In this document: positions 50,021 through 60,599 of the stretch, piece after piece
How the letters are laid out: each line of letters starts with the position of its first letter
Position numbering within the stretch: position 1 is the first letter of the stretch
Notes under the pieces: generated by a model
The model's database searches: none
What the model was told of the DNA's origin: nothing
What the model saw: only the letters and a program-made list of their open reading frames with translations
Position numbers and translations under genes: made by a program
DNA from: Cinnamomum chago
Taxonomy: Eukaryota; Streptophyta; Magnoliopsida; Laurales; Lauraceae
DNA length: 64,000 bases
Assembly: GCA_038049695.1 (NCBI GenBank)
Contig: CP142451.1
Coordinates: 71,378,001-71,442,000, forward strand
Direction of reading: 5' to 3'

Positions 50021-50290
50021 TGGAATGTCAATTTCAAGATTTTGGCTTAATTTGGTTCATGAGGTTGGATGATTTGAATTTTTGGAAACTCATGAGGTTT
50101 TCTTTTTTTTTACTTGAATGGTTCAATCAACTCAAGAGAGGCATGGAACCATTTTGTATGCTCTTAGTAAACGAGATTTTTGATAGGAAGCCCCCTTTTA
50201 GTGCCTAGGTGGTCAAACCTATCTCATGTGGGCTAACCTATGGGATCTTAAGCTTTAGAAGATGGCTTAGATCTCATGTGGTGTCATTTT

Positions 50291-50506
50291 GAAAAGAATA
50301 TTTAAAAATATCTCCTTTGGATAAAGAATATCTAAAAATATTCTTACTTGGAGAGAATCTCTCATGTTTCCTTGATTTTGGGAGAGATTTTCTCAAAGTA
50401 TATTTCTTTGTGAGAGAGTATTTCTCATTCCCTTTCTTTTTGGAGAGAATTTCTCAAAGAATCTTCTCTTTAGGAGAGAATATCTCAAATTTCTTTTCTT
50501 ATGGAA
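50291..50506. repeat. Seven-unit ~31-bp array of small palindromes
   Basis: Units start near 50291, 50320, 50351, 50382, 50412, 50443 and 50474. Each holds an imperfect palindrome such as GAGAGAATCTCTC, GAGAGATTTTCTC or GAGAGAATATCTC, followed by a pyrimidine-rich spacer. The first two units are AATATT versions. Confidence 0.88.
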
Positions 50507-50599
50507 AAGTTGCTAGTTTTTAGCACTCACCTCCTTGGTCGTTCAAAATTGGGCACCATCTAAACGAATGAATGACATGGGATCTCAAAGTATATACTA

Positions 50600-51120
50600 A
50601 CTCGACGATTACAAGGTATTGATGAGGAAACGTTACATGGACTTGTGATTCCTAAACCAAATTCTTGTTTTGTGATTTGTATCGTCTTGAAAAGAATGTT
50701 TTCCAAGGTTTTGATCTAAAAACCCCGGTTGAGAGTCATTGCGTGAATCGTGTTTTCATACACATCGTGTCGGGACTACTAATTCGTTTATTTTCATGAA
50801 CAAGCGTGTGTGTACTTGATATAGTGTGAGTAGTTTCCGAATTTTAAAGTGTCAAGCATTTGTTTTACAAGTTCGTGTGTATTTCGGGTTGGCTCCACTA
50901 AGCTTAAACGACCTTGTCGGTCTGATCAATTGCCTTGGGTCCTTAAATCTTGTGCCAACATTAGTTTGGAATATCGTGCATGTTTATTCAGCCCGTTCCG
51001 CGGCGAGACAAAGAATTTATCGTGAGTGTTCTCGTCACCTTGTGTGACGGAGAATATAGCTACATGTGGTTACCAAGGTATTGTTTTCGAATGGTTGTCT
51101 TGATTTATCATCTGATCTTC
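50600..51120 (+). repeat. Degraded fragment of a chromovirus-type LTR
   Basis: The section 50890-51090 reads CTCCACTAAGCTTAAACGAC, CTTGTCGGTCTGATCAATTG, then CTCGTCACCTTGTGTGACGG and ATGTGGTTACCAAGG. It matches in order the parts of LTR A near 11420-11740 and LTR B near 30130-30400, with many substitutions. Ends cannot be set. Confidence 0.65.
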
Positions 51121-51651
51121 TAAATGCTACAGTCCTTGAAATGCTTTGTTTTATTTGGCTTCTCTTTATCGTACATGTGGTTTTATGAATCTCAAACTAT
51201 TTGATATATATATAACATGATTGTACTTGAAGGGAAGTGTTAAGCAATCTAATCTTATAAGATCCTAGTAATCATGGATGGGAATCAGATCTGATCCTTC
51301 AAAGACTAGCAGTGCTGTGTCATAATCCCACATTCAATGGAGATTTGATTCATCTTAGATCTTGTAGACAACACTAATGTGTCATACATCCACATTTAGT
51401 GGAGATCTGATCATTTTAGATTTTGTACACGTATACAAACAGCTACAGTTGCTATTATTTCAAAACAAATGTACAGACCATGTGTCTATAAATGTAACTG
51501 CACAACTCATAATACATTCATCGATTCAGACATTATTTCATTCTTTTTCATTGATGTTATGTTACATCTAAGGTGTAGTTTAGATTTATGTCCAAATAAT
51601 GTTTGGTTCAAACTTTGAATACTGTGGCCTAATGAATTACTGATTTCTTCT
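51121..51651. other. Gene-free flank of the CACTA element
   Basis: No gene is recognised. The last 35 bases (51617-51651) repeat 58015-58049 on the far side of the CACTA element, so this is the same DNA as the upstream part of the ABCC gene region. It may be an intron or the flank of that gene. Confidence 0.45.
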
Positions 51652-51674
51652 CACTACGTCAAAAATCACCAAAA

Positions 51675-51905
51675 ACGACGGCCATTGGCCGTCGTTTTTC
51701 ATGAAAATCGACGGATTTAGCCGTCAATCCAGCCGTCGAAAATTTCAAGGTCGTTTTTTAAAATCGACGGCCAATGGCCGTCGGGAAATCTATCCAAAAC
51801 GACGGCTTATAGCCGTCTGAAATAACCGTCTGCCCACAGCGGTCGTTTTTTAATTTATTTTTTTAATAAGAAATTTAAAAAAACGACGGGTTTTGGCCGT
51901 CGTTT
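51675..51905. repeat. Subterminal repeats of the CACTA element
   Basis: ACGACGGCCATTGGCCGTCG, CGACGGCCAATGGCCGTCG, ACGACGGCTTATAGCCGTC and ACGACGGGTTTTGGCCGTCG are short inverted repeats clustered within 250 bp of the left end. Confidence 0.85.
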
Positions 51906-52363
51906 TTTATTTTAAAAAAATAAAAAAAAAATATTATTCTGATTTTTCTAAAGAGTGACTTTTGGTAGATGAAAGCACTTTTCCTTTTTTTGTTGAAAGA
52001 GGGATTAGATCAATTAAGAAACACTGATAAAGTGGATGAACCAAATAAGCAGACAATGTCAAGATAAATATTGTCATAAATTAAAAAATCCACTACTATG
52101 AAATGTCCAAATAAATACATGCAAATATGTACATCTTATACGTACTGATGGATATTCTAACTGAAAGAGGGCGTTACGCAAGTAAGCAATTATCCACACA
52201 AGCACAAACTGGACCTATTTTGGTTTCCACGCCATGGCTTGAAGCCAGCCAATAGACTCCAACGGTAATATATTCAGGAGCCTGGGCATAACAGATTACC
52301 ATCAAAGTGTCTAACTACAAGTATATTTCTGTTATTTTGAACAAAATGAGTTTAGTATCTTAC

Positions 52364-53098
52364 ACAATTGAATATTGATGGAGCTCCAGGTCCTGCATCT
52401 ATAATTGCAAAGTCAAAACAAGAAAGAACAACTAAAGTATAGCATAGCAGTAGCTGAATCATCATAAACTCTCACTTCATACGCAAACGAAAAGTCATTC
52501 TAAAACTTCATCATTTAATTCAGTATAATAACTAGTCTAAGAGATTATAACAAGCCATTTAGAGGGGACGGGGGGCGAAGAAGTAGAAAATGAGGTTATT
52601 CAGTACCTATCTCCAGATCATGCCAAAGGTGCGCTGCAACTTCCCGTCTGGAAAAGCTTGAAAGTATTCTTTCATTGAGAGCTGGATGCACTTGGTGTGA
52701 GTTAGATGACTTGTTTCGGGTTTCACTAGGCAGTGCCATAACTGCAAGTTGAAACCAGATATAAAGAAATCTTTCAATTACCTGACTTTCTGAAGATCCA
52801 GAAGGTGAGGTTCCCTGTTCACAATGTATGCCCAAGAATTCCAGAGCCTTGCTCCCTAAATCCACTGCTGTAACTATAAAAACACAAAACCCAGAAAGAA
52901 AAACAGAAAATTAAATACCCCAGATGAAGAAGACCAAAAAAAAATTACAGAGTCGAGATTTTTTTTCTCCTCATCATCAGTGAATAACAATATACCTTGA
53001 TAAGATGAGGTTTTGAGAAGCCTTTCAATCAGTTTCCTGTTTATAAGGCTGTCATCAACAACTAGAGCATGGAATTTGGTTTCAGCAGGTATAGCCAT
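52364..53098 (-). CDS. Chimeric response-regulator / inorganic-pyrophosphatase fragment gene
   Basis: Three exons: 53098-52996, 52873-52607 and 52392-52364, with GT-AG introns of 122 and 214 bp, open in one frame for 133 codons. Exon 1 and the first part of exon 2 are the N-terminus of a type-A response regulator of the ARR8/9 type ([17 protein letters not shown], then [13 protein letters not shown]). They have the acidic pocket DD but stop before the phospho-acceptor Asp. The source exon's donor (SESQ/GTAATT) and a 40-bp piece ending in AG follow. They are too short to be spliced as a plant intron, but read through in frame ([14 protein letters not shown]). Then comes the start of soluble inorganic pyrophosphatase with its own Met ([35 protein letters not shown] in exon 3), short of all catalytic residues. 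After 52364 a GT donor is used; a possible last exon is 52281-52174 (35 codons and stop). Neither parent activity can be complete. Expression is not shown. Confidence 0.75.
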
Positions 53099-53179
53099 TG
53101 CTGATTGCTAGAGGAAGATAAGAAGAAAAAACAAGGAGAAGAATTTGCAATAGCAAGAGAAAGAAGAAGAGAATCAGTG

Positions 53180-53185
53180 TTTATA
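53180..53185 (-). promoter_or_regulatory. TATA box upstream of the chimeric gene
   Basis: TATAAA on the minus strand lies 82 bp before the ATG at 53098, followed by a pyrimidine-rich leader. It was probably captured with the response-regulator 5' end. Confidence 0.6.
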
Positions 53186-53262
53186 GAAGGAGAATAACCC
53201 ATAGGAAATACCCCCACCAAAATCCCACTCCATAGAAAGCAAGATCCAACCAGATTTCATCA

Positions 53263-53543
53263 GAATCTGATCCTTAGCTTCCCATTCGCATCCACAACTA
53301 CCACCTCACCCCTGCTTGCAGGTGTCTCCATACCCCATCCCCACCTAGGTGTCACCAATCCCCCTCTGTTCCTCACCTTGTCTCCCACCTTGAATGCTCT
53401 CACCTTCTCCATTTCCCATGCCTTGCATACCCATAGCAGACATGCTGCCCAACCTTCAAGCTATCTACCTTTTCAACATCTGTGTAGTGGGTCATCCACC
53501 TTCCTTTTTGGAAACACCCTGCCAACTCTAAATAGCCACTGTC
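53263..53543 (-). pseudogene. KEG-type E3 ubiquitin ligase fragment captured by the CACTA element
   Basis: KEEP ON GOING (KEG) is a multidomain RING E3 ligase of the trans-Golgi network that controls ABA signalling; its C-terminal half is a series of HERC2-like repeats. From 53543 (just after an AG acceptor) the minus strand reads DSGYLELAGCFQKGRWMTH, YTDVEKV and LKVGQHVC. In a different frame, from about 53425, it reads KAWEMEKVRAFKVGDKV, then TPRWGWGMET and VVVVDANGKLRIRF, ending at a stop at 53260-53262. In a complete KEG these two pieces are several hundred residues apart, so an internal deletion has joined them. Same strand as, and directly upstream of, the chimeric gene. Confidence 0.82.
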
Positions 53544-54984
53544 CTGAACACATCAACATGACAAGGCCATCCTTTTCTATTATTATTTTTTTTATCTCTC
53601 ACAGCCATGTCAAACATTCATGGAAAGGGCATTTGTTTTGAAAGCTGCTGCAATTTTCAAAAACCAGCCCCCATTGTGGAGATACAGAAACTGGAAAATA
53701 CACACCAGCAAGATCGTTACATTTGGTATAAGTGGGTTAGACTTAGATCTGTCATAGGTGCACACACTGAAATATGGCAGTGACATGCCCAACCTTGTTA
53801 ACGTCACCATCACCCTCCCTCATTTTGCCCTGTTCAGTAAATTCATTACTGACTTGACATGTATATTTAAGAAATTCTTCATGAAGTGTTATGACATTTA
53901 AATAAAAGATGCTCCACAATATGGATCTAGTACTGAAAAATCACCTTATGTTGCAAAATATATGTCGGTAAATTAATGTTTAAAAATGATCCTTGGTGAT
54001 AAGTTCCATTCCTGATATCAGTCAGTAGCTGGGATTTAAGAGAGATGAAAGGAAAATGCAAATGCAATAGATAGGCAATGGCAGCTTCAATCTTCTTATG
54101 CATATGCATTCTTCTTTCTTTTAGCAATGGTTTTCTACTTTACTTGTTTGGAAAATAAATGTTAGGATAATTTGATCCATCTGCTCAACAACTCTCTATC
54201 AATCCAATCAAGAAAAAAAAATCCAGCACAAACCAAAACCATCATTATCATTTGTTAATCATCTTCACCAATCAACTGACTTCATCATCTCTATCACCCT
54301 CACTGCATCTTTTTTCCTCTCACCCATGAACCCACTTACTCATCAAACACCATTCTGAAACCAACCCATTTGAAGTGTATGCCAGCCTCCAAACTCACAA
54401 ACCAAGCACACCGCCAACACACTTCCTAAGTTCAGATTTCCCAACAAATAAACAGTATGGAAGGATGCTTATTAAGTTTTTTATTTTGATCATGCACGTG
54501 TGCATGCAATCTTTTTTGTCATTATTCCTGCAGCCCCATGGTTGACTTGGGCATTAGGCATTCTAGTTTCACAGACTGTGCATGTGCAATGTAACAGAAT
54601 TCAGCATAATCCATGTGTCAATCTGCATATGTATAGTGGTCCTATCAAAAGGATAGTTATTTTTTCACCATAATCACTGGTTAAATAAGAAAATTTTAGG
54701 ACCCATATGATCATGAGATCTTAATGCAGGAGAGGAACCTTTTCATGAATTCTTCAACTCTGTTAGTAGAGATGTGGGAATAATAAGAACCAATGAAGAA
54801 AATTGAACATGCAGAAACTCAGAAGTAGCAACTTACATAAATTCTCTATTATTATCAACAGTTAGGTCGTGGATGCAAATAAATAAAAACCGATACGGCT
54901 TGTTGAGCAAACACTGTCATTCTTTGTTTCTTCTCCCTATTCACATCTTTTCTACATGGCATAATAAGTCATCAAAGCCACCTA

Positions 54985-55040
54985 CCTAAGCCACCGACCT
55001 AAGCCACAAGCCACAGTCCTAAGCCACCCTAAGCCACATT
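54985..55040 (+). repeat. AAGCCACC(TA) short tandem repeat
   Basis: Repeated CCTAAGCCAC words lie just upstream of a TATATAAAG box near 55107. The part 54870-55370 may be a small LTR-like or promoter-bearing insert within the CACTA element, but I cannot fix its ends. Confidence 0.45.
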
Positions 55041-57959
55041 CTGAAGCATTTTTCACGAGGTAAATTGGCATACTTCTCCATGTGCCCACCACCCTTTCCC
55101 TTGTGTCTATATAAAGAGGCATTTGGTTTGGTTGTTGTTGTAGTAAGAAGTGAGATCCACTCTAGTGAAGTGAGATTTGAGTGTAGTTGTGTTGAGTGTC
55201 ATAGAGTTAGTGTAATATGTATTACATGTGCGGGTGTTCTCTTGTATTAAGTTTGTGTCTTTATATAAGTTGTGTTAGTGACAAGATCAAAACTTGATGA
55301 ATGCTCTCACTTGTGTGATGTATTGTCGCGCCCGAGCCCACCTTTAATTTCCTACACTGCTATGGTCATATCTGCATCAATTTTTGTTCAAGAAACAGAG
55401 TACATTTTCTTACTGGTACAGATCTTACTAAAAACCTAATTTTTTTTTTAATGTTTCCTTTAATGCTTTATGGTATTTTGGATGCAGAGTTGCAGATACT
55501 GTGTTGGAATATGATATTAACCAATAAAAAAGGCTTTACTCAAGAAGCTTTTCACCAAAACAAATAGAAGTTGATTCCATGGTTGCTGACACTGCCATGT
55601 AATGCTGATGATTAATTATAATCATGTTATATAGCAGGCATTGAACAAGTGGAGAGAGTCCTAATTAGCAAGAAATACAAAAAAAGAAGTGCCAGAGAAG
55701 AAAAAGCCCAATTCACCTGAAATTAGATCCCAGCCAGTGCAACAAGATCTTGGTCTTTAAACCAAAGGGCAAGGTGGGAAGACTTAACTTCCTAAGTTCA
55801 GATTTCCCAACAAATCAACATATCATTCCACCATTTGTAATAAATCATCAAACAACCAAACTTAGCTTCCTAACCCACTAACCCAAGATACTAGTCCCAC
55901 CAATATGGTTTATAGAATGATGGGTGGCAGAGTTACTGAGAAGAAGATGATGACCCAAATATCAGACAACGTTCACACCCAAATATCAGACAACATTCAC
56001 ATCAAAATATCAGACAACAGTAAGTTACCCACATTGCTAGCAAGATTGTTGGTTTAACAATAGAAAACTAAAAATAAGTTTTCAAACCACCCAAAGGACT
56101 ATAGAATTCAGCATAGTTAGCTGGCCCATCTCGTGGGCTTTTTTTTTATTTACTCTTTGTTATCAGCACTGATTTGTTTGTTCTCCCATTGTAGAGATTG
56201 CAAAATTTGGAGCATGAGGAGAGAGCATACTAACATATTGTTACAAAGTGTGGAAAATGAAAGACAGCAAGTAAACTAACTTCTATTCCGCAAGTGATTA
56301 CTGGTCCAATAATGGTCAGATCTATCAATCTGCCAACCAGCCTTCGAAACCTACCTACATCTCACAGGGTCTCTCTTTTCGCAAACGTGGGTTTCAACGA
56401 TTCAACCCCAACATCCTTCTCATCAAAGTGGTACATAGTATATTTTCTTTGAGAGATTGAAACCTCACCAAGACCTTACTCAGATCAATTGGGTAGGGGT
56501 AAGCTTTGTTCGTTGGCGGAACATGATGATGATAATAATGAAGTCTTATTGTGCTTCAGGATGAGAGAGTAACATTTTAGTATTGCACAAAAGTCCCAAA
56601 CCAAGTCTAGAAAAAACACTCAAAATCCCTCATTTCAGAACTACACATGGATAGCCCACACAACAACTTCAACCCATCTTCTCCAAAATGATACCTTCTT
56701 TTATATATGAAAGAAATTGCAAAATCAGTTCATTCAAGCATAAAGTCAAACACATTCAAGAAAGGGGGGTACACGTAGACCCTAGAAAAGAAATCAAAAT
56801 ATATGTAATATTTCTACATGGTTGTGACAAGGTTGATAAATATGAGGGCATTTTCCTTTCTCTTGAAGATATAAGAAATAGAAGATAACACAGAACTAGA
56901 ATATGTTATGGCCTATAGGCCATATGAAGACCAATTAGTTCTTCTGATTTCCAGGCTGGTTGACAAATTTGTGGTTAATTAACTTAAATCTTAAAAATGC
57001 AACACTACTGGTGCTTTGTCGCTATGGCTAAAAAGGTTGGTTGTCTATAGTTCGCATTTGATTGTGGAAAACAGGGGATTTATCTGTATGAGATGAATGG
57101 AGAATTTCAGTTGATTTATTTGAGCACTGATGCGAATATGTGAAGCAACCAAATCGATCTTAGGAAATCTGTTTTGCAGAAAGATGAGGATATCACTATT
57201 TTTTTTTTCAATATATTCAATCGTTGTGGGGATTTAGAGAAAATATCTGAAATTAAAACAAGGATAGAACCCAACACATGTAATGCAGATAGGAAACACC
57301 AACAAAGCATAAAAAGAGAAATCTGTGCGTGGGTTGGTGTGTGGGCGTGTGTTAGTTTGAGAGAGAGAGAGGAGACTTACGAGTGATGTTTTGACGCAAG
57401 CAAAGACACGGACCCCTGCAACCCAGATGGAGAAGCGAAGGTAAAACTGTATTTAAATGCGAGTAGGAATAGTAGCAGCAAACGCCCTGAGAATGAGTCG
57501 AAGCAAACGAAAGGAAATCATCTTGATAGCACTGGAAAGTAGAAAGTAGAAACCATTTGCCGTCTCATTACATTTTCCAAAGCAAGTGCTGCAGGGGCAT
57601 TCATTCATCCCCTGCAGGTGTTGAGGAGAGGGAGAGAGACCGAGTGGGAGAGAGGGAGAGGTGCCGCTGCAGATCGAAGTCGAGGTGCCGCTGCCGATCA
57701 AATATGTGCGTAGCGGGGAGAGAGGGAGAAAGGGGGAAAATAGATAGGGTAAGTGGCGGGAGAGAGGGAAAGAGAGTGAAAGGGCGCGAGGGTGTCGAGA
57801 ATGCCCAAATATGCCCGGGGTCTTCTTTTTTTTTCACATTAACGACCGCCATCGCCAATCGGTAACAGTGGATTATCCGTCGAAACACGACGACGGCCCG
57901 CATCAGTCGGTAAGACCAAAGTGTAGGAGTCGTTCTTCAGCCTTTTTGACGTAGTGTTT

Positions 57960-58100
57960 ATGCATCCAGTGCCATGGAAAATCTGAATCCATATCGGCTA
58001 GGTTGTGGTTCTTCGAATACTGTGGCCTAATGAATTACCGATTTCTTCCATGCTTCCAGCGCCATGGAAAATCTGAATCCATATCGGCTAGGTTGTGGTT
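57960..58100. repeat. 90-bp tandem duplication at the CACTA target
   Basis: ATGCATCCAGTGCCATGG and the following bases at 57960-58010 recur at 58050-58100. The remainder of the unit, GAATACTGTGGCCTAATGAA onward, is at 58015-58049 and, on the other side of the CACTA element, at 51617-51651. The original site was therefore a tandem duplication with a 90-bp period, and the transposon landed in its first copy. Confidence 0.88.
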
Positions 58101-58278
58101 TTTTTTTTTTTTAATCTTTGCACTTCATACACTTTTTACAAATATGAGACAGTTAGCATTACCCGTCTTGGTAATCTGCCTCCTAATTAGAATGATGTAA
58201 TGATTCATAGCTGTAACAAACCTGAGATTGTTAGGATTACCCTGTGCTGCATTAATGTAATACTCATGTAAACCGCAG

Positions 58279-58742
58279 TCGTTGAAAATGGAGAGAGCTG
58301 GAACATGGGTCTGCGACAACTCGTCTGTCTTGGCTGTGTGATATTGAAGAGAAGAAAGGTCTTGGTCCTTGATGAAGCAACTGCTTCAGTTGATACTGCT
58401 ACCGACAACCTCATTCAACAAACACTGAGGCGACAATTCTCAGACTCTACAGTCATCACAATTGCACATAGGATGACATCTGTTCTTGATAGTGACATGG
58501 TCTTGCTTCTTGATAATGGTTGTTATATAGTCCCATTCTCATTCTTTGTCCCTCTTTTTTGTTATTTTCTTAGGAACTTAAATGTATTTATTTTATTTTA
58601 TTTTTGTGCATGAGCAGGTGTTGTTGCAGAATACGGCTCACCAGCCAAATTGCTTGAAAATAAGGCCTCTCTATTTGCAAAACTTGTGGCGGAGTATAGT
58701 GTGAGATCAACTTCTAGTTTTGAAAACTCAATTAATCTCTGA
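58279..58742 (+). CDS. ABCC (MRP)-type ABC transporter, last two exons
   Basis: ABCC transporters pump glutathione and other conjugates across the tonoplast or plasma membrane. Exon 58279-58518 and exon 58618-58742 are joined through a GT-AG intron (AATG/GTTGTT ... GAGCAG/GTGTTG). The second nucleotide-binding domain is visible from VVENGESWNMGLRQL (signature region) through Walker B VLVLDEATASVD and the switch ITIAHR to the typical end AEYGSPAKLLENKASLFAKLVAEYSVRS, stop at 58740-58742. The signature reads NMGLRQL where relatives have S-M/V-GQRQL, so a conserved Gln is Leu, and LGR is LGC. Walker A and all transmembrane exons are absent from the window, and no upstream exon is visible between 57960 and 58278. 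The C-terminus resembles the ABCC3 group. It may be a gene whose other exons are far away, or a leftover 3' fragment. Confidence 0.82.
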
Positions 58743-59970
58743 GAGATGTATCAAGCTGTGTTCAGCTGAGATCCTTGTTCTAAACTTTGGCTGGTGATGA
58801 GGATGCAATGGGGATGATTTGCTAGCGATCACTTTCCTGTGGGTAAGTAGCTCACAAAGGCAGGTCCTTTGCTTTCTGAAGTCCATGCCCAAAAATTGTG
58901 AGGAGAAATGTACATCTCATTTGCCTATACTTTGCAAATTGTGAAGGTATATCCCAGTTACCTACATTTTGCATATTCTAATCTCAAGGACATGGAATAG
59001 TTATCAGTTGAATGCATCCTTGTAATATGAGGTAAGATCTAGTTGCTGTATGTTGTAGAACTTTGTTGGCCTTGTATTTATTCTCACAACATAAAGTGAT
59101 TATGAAAGCTAAATAAAGTAAGTTTTGAGGAAACTGTGGCATATTGGCATGGTAATGTGATTATCAAATACTGATCATCAGTGTTGTTTGGATCCAAGCT
59201 CATCAGGATGATGTGAGCCGCACTCGTTGCACAATCCAAGGTAATTGTGGGATCCATCTGAGGAGGTAGAGGTTGAGAGAAAGGAAGAGGATTAGATTTC
59301 GGAAAGGTATTCGCAGGAGGGAGTGGGGATGACACGGCTCTCCATCTCTATTTCTTTTGACACAGAAGAATTGATGTCCATAGGAGTTGGGTGTCAGTAG
59401 GGATGTATACAGGTATTCGGTTCTTTGATTATCCAGAGGTTCTGACCCATAAAAAATCAGGTTTGAAACCTATTTTAGATTCCATTTCATACATGAATTT
59501 AGGTGCGGAACCCAATTTACGTTTCAGTTGATAAATGGGCCCATATTTGGATCTATACAAGTTTTGACCTCTGGATCTGTCATACTAGTCTTTACAACTA
59601 TGGGTCTATACAAGTTTTGACCTGTGAATCTGATATACTAGTCTTTAAAGTTGTAAATTGTTGCTCAAAATCAACTTTGATTGTTCATGTTCATGTTTAA
59701 TCTTGAAGGTAATAGATTTGATGCATTGGTATAAGTTGAATGATGTCCTCATTTCAAGTAAGAAACAAAATATAAAAAAATGAAAAAAAAAGTCGGAACT
59801 GGATCTTATCCTCTAGGGGGAATCAATTCCAAAGCCGGATTTGGGTCGTTTTGTCGAAAAAAGCTCTAGAAACAACAAACCAGATTCCGACCTCTTTATG
59901 TTTATGACTGAATGTGGGCTTTGTTTTTTTCATTTTCCTGGCCTGGGATGTGGGTTTCTTAATGGGGTCT
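58743..59970. other. ABCC 3' flank and gene-free DNA
   Basis: A likely 3' UTR runs to about 59130, with AATAAAG at about 59113 as a candidate polyadenylation signal. After that I see no gene. A 53-bp tandem pair is at 59552-59657. Confidence 0.45.
59552..59657. repeat. 53-bp tandem duplication
   Basis: TCTATACAAGTTTTGACCTS text begins at 59552 and 59605 and matches over 53 bp with a few changes. Confidence 0.85.
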
Positions 59971-60599
59971 TGTCACGCCCCCAAACCAGAACCTCAGGGG
60001 CGCGAATGGGATTAAGCATGAATATAGTTTTCTTTCTCCCAAGATCCGCGTGTGTGAAGACAACACATTCCAACACACTCTGAATATTTTGCGGAAGCTT
60101 TCGTGGTGTTGCGACCCAGAGTCCGTGGCTATCGGATTCCGTGTCGCACTCAACCGATAGCATATAGCTATTATATCAAGAATCATCTCAGACTGGAATA
60201 AACTATTACAACCAAGTACAGAGCTGACAGTAACAGGATATTATATTCCCAAATATGTTCAAGTTACAAATTATCAATTTGCATTAATTAAGAATCCCAA
60301 GTAAAGGCCAATGAAGCCATACAATAATAAGCTAATAACCACTACCCATATGTGACGCAACTCCGATGTCAAGTTCAATGTCTACATAACATAGCCAACA
60401 AGACAACTTGCAAAACATGGCTCCACAGCCAACAAAAGCACTCATCTCGGGACGAAGAAGTCTGGACCTGAGTACCAAAAGTAGTGGGTCAGATACGACG
60501 GTCTGGCAGGTGGATGAAAAGATAATAAATATACTGAAGAATAAAACATATGATAAATCATGCTATTTGATCAAAGGATGCATATAATTAAACGGGTGC

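Larger units (their letters stand above)
48571..50600. other. Repeat-rich non-coding DNA of unknown element
   Basis: No coding sequence is recognised. From 48600 to 49350 degenerate repeats of roughly 150-190 bp share a GGAATGGCCCGAAACTT / GAAATTTGACATGGAGCC theme. These are followed by two tidy tandem arrays listed separately. GTGTCAACAAATGCCCCCTCGAG at 49479-49501 resembles text seen in gypsy Tat/Ogre-type LTRs, but that match is from memory and weak. Confidence 0.45.
51652..57956. mobile_element. Non-autonomous CACTA transposon carrying host gene pieces (Pack-type)
   Basis: The 6305-bp element has ends CACTACGTCAAAAATCACC and, inverted on the right, CACTACGTCAAAAAGGCTG; the outer 14 bases agree perfectly. 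Flanking triplets are TCT (51649-51651) and TTT (57957-57959). An unoccupied copy of the same target at 58047-58049 reads TCC, in line with a three-base duplication that has drifted. Left subterminal DNA (51675-51905) is packed with GACGGCCATTGGCCGTC-like motifs, usual for transposase binding in CACTA elements. No TNPA or TNPD gene is seen. Inside, on the minus strand, are fragments of KEG, a type-A response regulator and soluble pyrophosphatase. Other splice-like exons may exist (for example minus strand about 56380-56460, ending in a GTGAGA donor), but I cannot name them. Confidence 0.88.

Noticed and set aside
53240..53280. AGATT-type cytokinin response motifs upstream of the chimeric gene
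   Set aside because: The clearest AGATTC overlaps the end of the captured KEG coding piece (RIRF), so it is not evidence of a captured cytokinin-responsive promoter. The motif is also too short to be meaningful alone.
56380..56500. Possible captured exon on the minus strand of the CACTA element ending in a GTGAGA donor
   Set aside because: An open stretch of about 30 codons is readable, but I cannot tie it to a protein family, so it is not called.
57600..57900. Open frames of about 100 residues on both strands near the CACTA right end
   Set aside because: The DNA is a GA-rich, low-complexity subterminal region, so long open frames arise from composition.
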